A stretch of DNA of 8,139 nucleotides, from the NCBI GenBank assembly GCA_031290675.1, contig JAITNC010000133.1:1-8139 (forward strand). Reading direction: 5' to 3'. Below the pieces are notes generated by a model. It ran no database searches and was not told where the DNA came from. It saw nothing but the letters and a program-made list of their open reading frames with translations. This document shows positions 5,435-8,139 of the stretch, piece by piece (position 1 is the first letter of the stretch; every line of letters starts with the position of its first letter). A program made the position numbers and the translations under genes. The stretch is from Campylobacteraceae bacterium. Lineage in GTDB: Bacteria; Campylobacterota; Campylobacteria; Campylobacterales; Campylobacteraceae.

Positions 5435-6673
5435 TCACATATATTTTTTTAAAACTTCCGGGATTCTGACCGTCCCATCGCTGTTTTGATAATTTTCCAT
5501 AATAGCAACGAGCGTCCTGCCGACAGCCAAAGATGAGCCGTTGAGCGTATGTACAAGAGTGTTTTTCTTGTCATTTTTGTAACGTATTTTGGCTCGTCTG
5601 GCTTGAAAATCTCTCGTATTTGATACGGAACTTATCTCTCGGTATCTGTTTTGTCCGGGAAGCCAAACTTCCAAATCAACAGTCCGAGCAGCGCCAAACC
5701 CAAGGTCTCCGCCACAGAGCAGCAGATGTCTGTGCGGCAAACCAAGCGATGTCAGCAAGTCAGAAGCACATGATAGCATTTCGTCAAACACTTCATCGCT
5801 CTGCTCGGGCTTCGTGATAGACACAAGCTCCACTTTATCAAACTGATGTTGCCTTATCATACCCCTCGTATCGCGCCCCGCACTTCCCGCCTCTTTTCTA
5901 AAGCAAGCGCTGTAGCACGTGAGCTTTATCGGCAGCTCTTCGGGGCTTAGTATCTCATCTCTAAAAAGATTTGTTACGGGTACTTCTGAGGTTGGAATAA
6001 GAAAAAGCTCCTCGCCTTCTATCTTGAACAAATCATCGCCAAATTTTGGCAGCTGTCCTGTGGCAAAAAGCGAATCTCTGTTCACGATATACGGCACGCT
6101 CACCTCTTGAAAACCACGCCCACGGTTAAAATCCAACATATAATTTATAAGCGCTCTCTCAAGCCTTGCAGCGTCATTTTTGAGTACAGAAAAGCGACTT
6201 TTGGCGAGTTTCACACCTCTTTCAAAATCTATCCAGTTTGGCTCTAAAGCCCAATGCTCTTTTGGCGTGAAGTCAAATGTCGGTATCTCCAAAACCTTTT
6301 TTAGCTCAATGTTGTCATTTTCGTCCGCCCCCTCAGGCACATCGTCGTCCGGTATATTTGGCGTGGAAGCGGCTATGTCTGACAAGCTCTCCTCAAGCTC
6401 TCGCAGCTGCTGTGAATTTTTGGCTATCAACTCTTTGTTTGCGTCAAGTTTTGCTTTGAGAATGCTGACGTCTTTTTTCTCTCTGATGAGTGAGCCAAAA
6501 AGCTTGCTGTCGGCATTTTGCTCTGTTTGCAACGCTTCTAAAGATTGTCTTTTGGCTTTAAGCGTTAAAGAGAGTTTTTTTAAGTTCTCAAGCAAAGACG
6601 GCTCAACGTGTTTTTTTTGCAGAGCTTTCAAGAGCGTGTCAAAGTCGTTTTGCAATAGTTTCAAGTCAAGCAT
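5435..6673 (-). CDS. serS: Seryl-tRNA synthetase
   Basis: This 412-residue cytosolic class II synthetase charges tRNA-Ser (and tRNA-Sec where present) with serine. Residues 1-105 are the charged, heptad-rich coiled-coil arm that holds the tRNA. The catalytic domain shows the TSE serine-binding motif (228-230), class II motif 2 in [20 protein letters not shown] and the following F (258-278), and motif 3 in [19 protein letters not shown] (378-396), with the GR pair that contacts ATP. The length is close to the family norm and nothing looks broken. The ATG is preceded by AAGGA, which overlaps the trpS stop codon; the gap between the two genes is 8 bases, so translation is probably coupled. The trpS-serS pairing matches the Campylobacterota arrangement. 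Confidence 0.98.
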   Translation of the reverse strand: MLDLKLLQNDFDTLLKALQKKHVEPSLLENLKKLSLTLKAKRQSLEALQTEQNADSKLFGSLIREKKDVSILKAKLDANKELIAKNSQQLRELEESLSDIAASTPNIPDDDVPEGADENDNIELKKVLEIPTFDFTPKEHWALEPNWIDFERGVKLAKSRFSVLKNDAARLERALINYMLDFNRGRGFQEVSVPYIVNRDSLFATGQLPKFGDDLFKIEGEELFLIPTSEVPVTNLFRDEILSPEELPIKLTCYSACFRKEAGSAGRDTRGMIRQHQFDKVELVSITKPEQSDEVFDEMLSCASDLLTSLGLPHRHLLLCGGDLGFGAARTVDLEVWLPGQNRYREISSVSNTRDFQARRAKIRYKNDKKNTLVHTLNGSSLAVGRTLVAIMENYQNSDGTVRIPEVLKKYM

Positions 6674-6681
6674 TTTTTTCC

Positions 6682-7647
6682 TTATTTATATATTCCGACA
6701 ACTTGTCGTATCTTTTCCATCATCGGCGCGGCTATCTCATGAGCCCTGCGTGCGCCCTCGCTCAAGATGTCCCGCACTTCGTCGTGATGAGTGTCAAAAT
6801 AAGCTTTTTTCTCTCTTTGCGCAGCAAAATAGTCCCAAATAAGCTCTTTGAGATACATCTTGAAGTGTCCGTGTCCCTCGCCGCCTCTTTGGTATCGTTC
6901 ACTCAAAGCCTGAACGCCTTTTTCGTCCAAAAACAGCTTTGAGAGGGCAAAAACATTGCACGTGGACGGGTCTTTTGGCTCTTCTACGGGCGTTGAGTCG
7001 GTTATTATCTTGCCAACTCTGCTTTTGAGCTCTTTTTCGCTTAAAAATATATCTATCGTGTTGCCGTAACTTTTGCTCATCTTAGCCCCGTCAAGTCCGG
7101 GGACTGTGGCGAGGTTTTCCTCTACTTTGGCTTCGGGAATAGTAAAAATATCGCCGTGTTCGTTGTTAAATTTTATAGCGATATCACGTGTTATCTCCAC
7201 GTGTTGTATCTGGTCTTTGCCGACAGGCACGCGATTTGCGCTATAGAGCAATATATCCGCCGCCATCAAAACAGGGTATGAAAAAAGAGCGTGATTTGGC
7301 GCGATACCTTTGGCTACCTTGTCTTTATAGCCGTGCGCCCGCTCCAAAAGCCCCATAGGCGTATAGGCGGACAATATCCAATAAAGCTCCAGCACCTCTT
7401 TCACGTCTGACTGCACCCAAAGCAGTGTTTTGGCAGGGTCTATGCCCAAAGAGAGCAGCGTTGAGGCAGCCTCTATAGTGTTTGAGTTGAGAAGCTGCGC
7501 ATTTTTGAGCGTTGTCAGGGCGTGGAGATTTGGTATGAACAGAAAAAGTTCATCGCTTTTTTGCAAATCCAACATCTGCTTGATAGCGCCGAAATAGTTT
7601 CCAAGATGCAGCGCACCTGAGGGCTGAATACCTGTCAATGTTTTCAT
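6682..7647 (-). CDS. trpS: Tryptophanyl-tRNA synthetase
   Basis: This 321-residue cytosolic class I synthetase charges tRNA-Trp with tryptophan. It starts [11 protein letters not shown], followed by the HIGH-equivalent LHLGN (13-17). It then shows the tryptophan-pocket region [14 protein letters not shown] (122-135), GKDQIQH (143-149) and the KMSKS loop (189-193). Length is normal for bacterial TrpRS. The frame stays open upstream to an ATG at 7719, but that version adds 24 basic, non-conserved residues, overlaps the preceding gene and lacks family support. The ATG at 7647 has AGAGGA a few bases upstream and is the right start. The gene lies 34 bases after the small membrane-anchored protein and 8 bases before serS. 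Confidence 0.98.
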   Translation of the reverse strand: MKTLTGIQPSGALHLGNYFGAIKQMLDLQKSDELFLFIPNLHALTTLKNAQLLNSNTIEAASTLLSLGIDPAKTLLWVQSDVKEVLELYWILSAYTPMGLLERAHGYKDKVAKGIAPNHALFSYPVLMAADILLYSANRVPVGKDQIQHVEITRDIAIKFNNEHGDIFTIPEAKVEENLATVPGLDGAKMSKSYGNTIDIFLSEKELKSRVGKIITDSTPVEEPKDPSTCNVFALSKLFLDEKGVQALSERYQRGGEGHGHFKMYLKELIWDYFAAQREKKAYFDTHHDEVRDILSEGARRAHEIAAPMMEKIRQVVGIYK

Positions 7648-7681
7648 CAATATTCCTCTGTTTTTTAAAATAAAAGCTGTT

Positions 7682-7951
7682 TTAGTGAATCGCTTCCGCT
7701 TTAAGGCAATTTTGAGCAAAGTTTTTGCTCACGCCTTCATTGCGCCAGCCTGTATGTTTCATGCATATGCCTTTAAGCTCTATGGCTTCCGAGCCGTGGT
7801 CAGCGAAATAATCTTCACTTAATACGTTTGCGTTATATTTTTCAACATCTGGTGGCAGATGTTTCAGCTCACCCGCTATCACACCTTGGATATTATCTTT
7901 AAAGATAAACGCAAGTGCCACTACAACAACCAAAGCAAAAATAAATTTCAT
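7682..7951 (-). CDS. Small membrane-anchored protein of unknown function
   Basis: I do not recognise this 89-residue protein. Residues 2-17 are strongly hydrophobic after a single lysine, giving a signal anchor or uncleaved signal peptide, and the remaining 70 residues would face the periplasm. The outer part has just two cysteines (63 and 82), 19 residues apart, that could form a disulfide, and a C-terminal half rich in charged and polar residues (KHTGWRNEGVSKNFAQN, 65-81). The gene is well formed: GGGAG sits just upstream of the ATG, and it lies 11 bases after the aroK stop and 34 bases before trpS. This points to a real gene in the operon. Its place between a shikimate kinase and two synthetases says nothing clear about its job. 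Confidence 0.75.
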   Translation of the reverse strand: MKFIFALVVVVALAFIFKDNIQGVIAGELKHLPPDVEKYNANVLSEDYFADHGSEAIELKGICMKHTGWRNEGVSKNFAQNCLKAEAIH

Positions 7952-7962
7952 ACCTACTCCCT

Positions 7963-8139
7963 CTAGACTTTTTTTACAAGTTCTTTTATTATATCTTTTT
8001 CGCTCTTATATTTTTCAATTTCTATCGTTATATCAGCCAAACTCTGGTAAATACCCTCTCGTTTTTCAAACAATTCTTTGGCTTTTTTCTTATCTTTCAA
8101 AAGCGGGCGTTTTGCAAATTTCGCTTTCGCTTTTGGGTG
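7963..8139 (-). CDS. aroK: Shikimate kinase, C-terminal part (cut by window edge)
   Basis: Only the last 58 codons and the TAG stop are inside the window; the N-terminus with the P-loop lies beyond the right edge. The visible part carries the shikimate kinase C-terminal pattern: RPLL (11-14 of the visible part), then a lysine-rich LID-like stretch and LFEKREGIYQSLADITIE (23-40), in which the arginine of the LxxRxxxY pattern and the AD-x-x-I helix are conserved. The enzyme phosphorylates shikimate in aromatic amino-acid synthesis. Its position just before trpS and serS fits the Campylobacterota order. The call rests on a short C-terminal fragment, supported by context. Confidence 0.82.
   Translation of the reverse strand, partial: HPKAKAKFAKRPLLKDKKKAKELFEKREGIYQSLADITIEIEKYKSEKDIIKELVKKV

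Noticed and set aside
6180..6842. 220-codon plus-strand frame opposite serS and trpS
   Set aside because: It is rich in Ser, Phe and Leu, as expected for the antisense of a lysine- and glutamate-rich gene, and it crosses two conserved synthetase genes.
7648..7719. Upstream extension of trpS by 24 codons
   Set aside because: It overlaps the preceding gene, adds non-conserved basic residues and has no good ribosome binding site, while the ATG at 7647 has one and starts the conserved TrpRS N-terminus.

Overview
The window reads as a chromosomal segment of a Campylobacterota (epsilonproteobacterial) genome. The basis is the minus-strand order aroK - trpS - serS, which I recall from Campylobacter and relatives, together with the AT-rich composition, short intergenic gaps and an extended -10 type promoter. 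I cannot name the genus. Every gene I can support lies on the minus strand, so transcription runs from high to low coordinates.

Right part (8139 down to 5435): the last 58 codons of shikimate kinase (aroK), an 89-residue membrane-anchored protein of unknown function, tryptophanyl-tRNA synthetase (trpS) and seryl-tRNA synthetase (serS). Gaps are only 8 to 34 bases, so this looks like one operon.

Middle (5434 to 3320): after a 77-base gap with its own likely promoter come two genes, both with GTG starts and 13 bases apart. The first is a Crp/Fnr-family regulator without FNR-type cysteines. The second is a two-pass membrane protein with a NarX/PilJ-type sensory domain and a HAMP-like segment, but no kinase, methyl-accepting or cyclase output. 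Two 'GRxRMLxQ' boxes in its periplasmic part recall the nitrate/nitrite-binding P-box, so the pair may be a nitrate- or nitrite-responsive control unit. That role is inferred.

Boundary (3322 to 2941): a roughly 380-base non-coding block built as a nested inverted repeat (A-B-spacer-B'-A'), closed at both ends by a perfect 9-base inverted repeat. One end overlaps the stop codon of the sensor gene. It looks like a non-autonomous, MITE-like or REP-like element and may double as a terminator.

Left part (2940 to 414): an AT-rich regulatory region, a 25-codon reading frame with a strong ribosome binding site that overlaps the next start, an NtaA/SnaA/DszA-family flavin-dependent monooxygenase, and a membrane-anchored NLPA (MetQ-like) substrate-binding protein. 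The last two probably form an operon for taking up and oxidising a small organosulfur or organonitrogen compound. The ABC permease, the ATPase and the flavin reductase are not in the window. The final 413 bases are non-coding, with a probable terminator and two clear hairpins.
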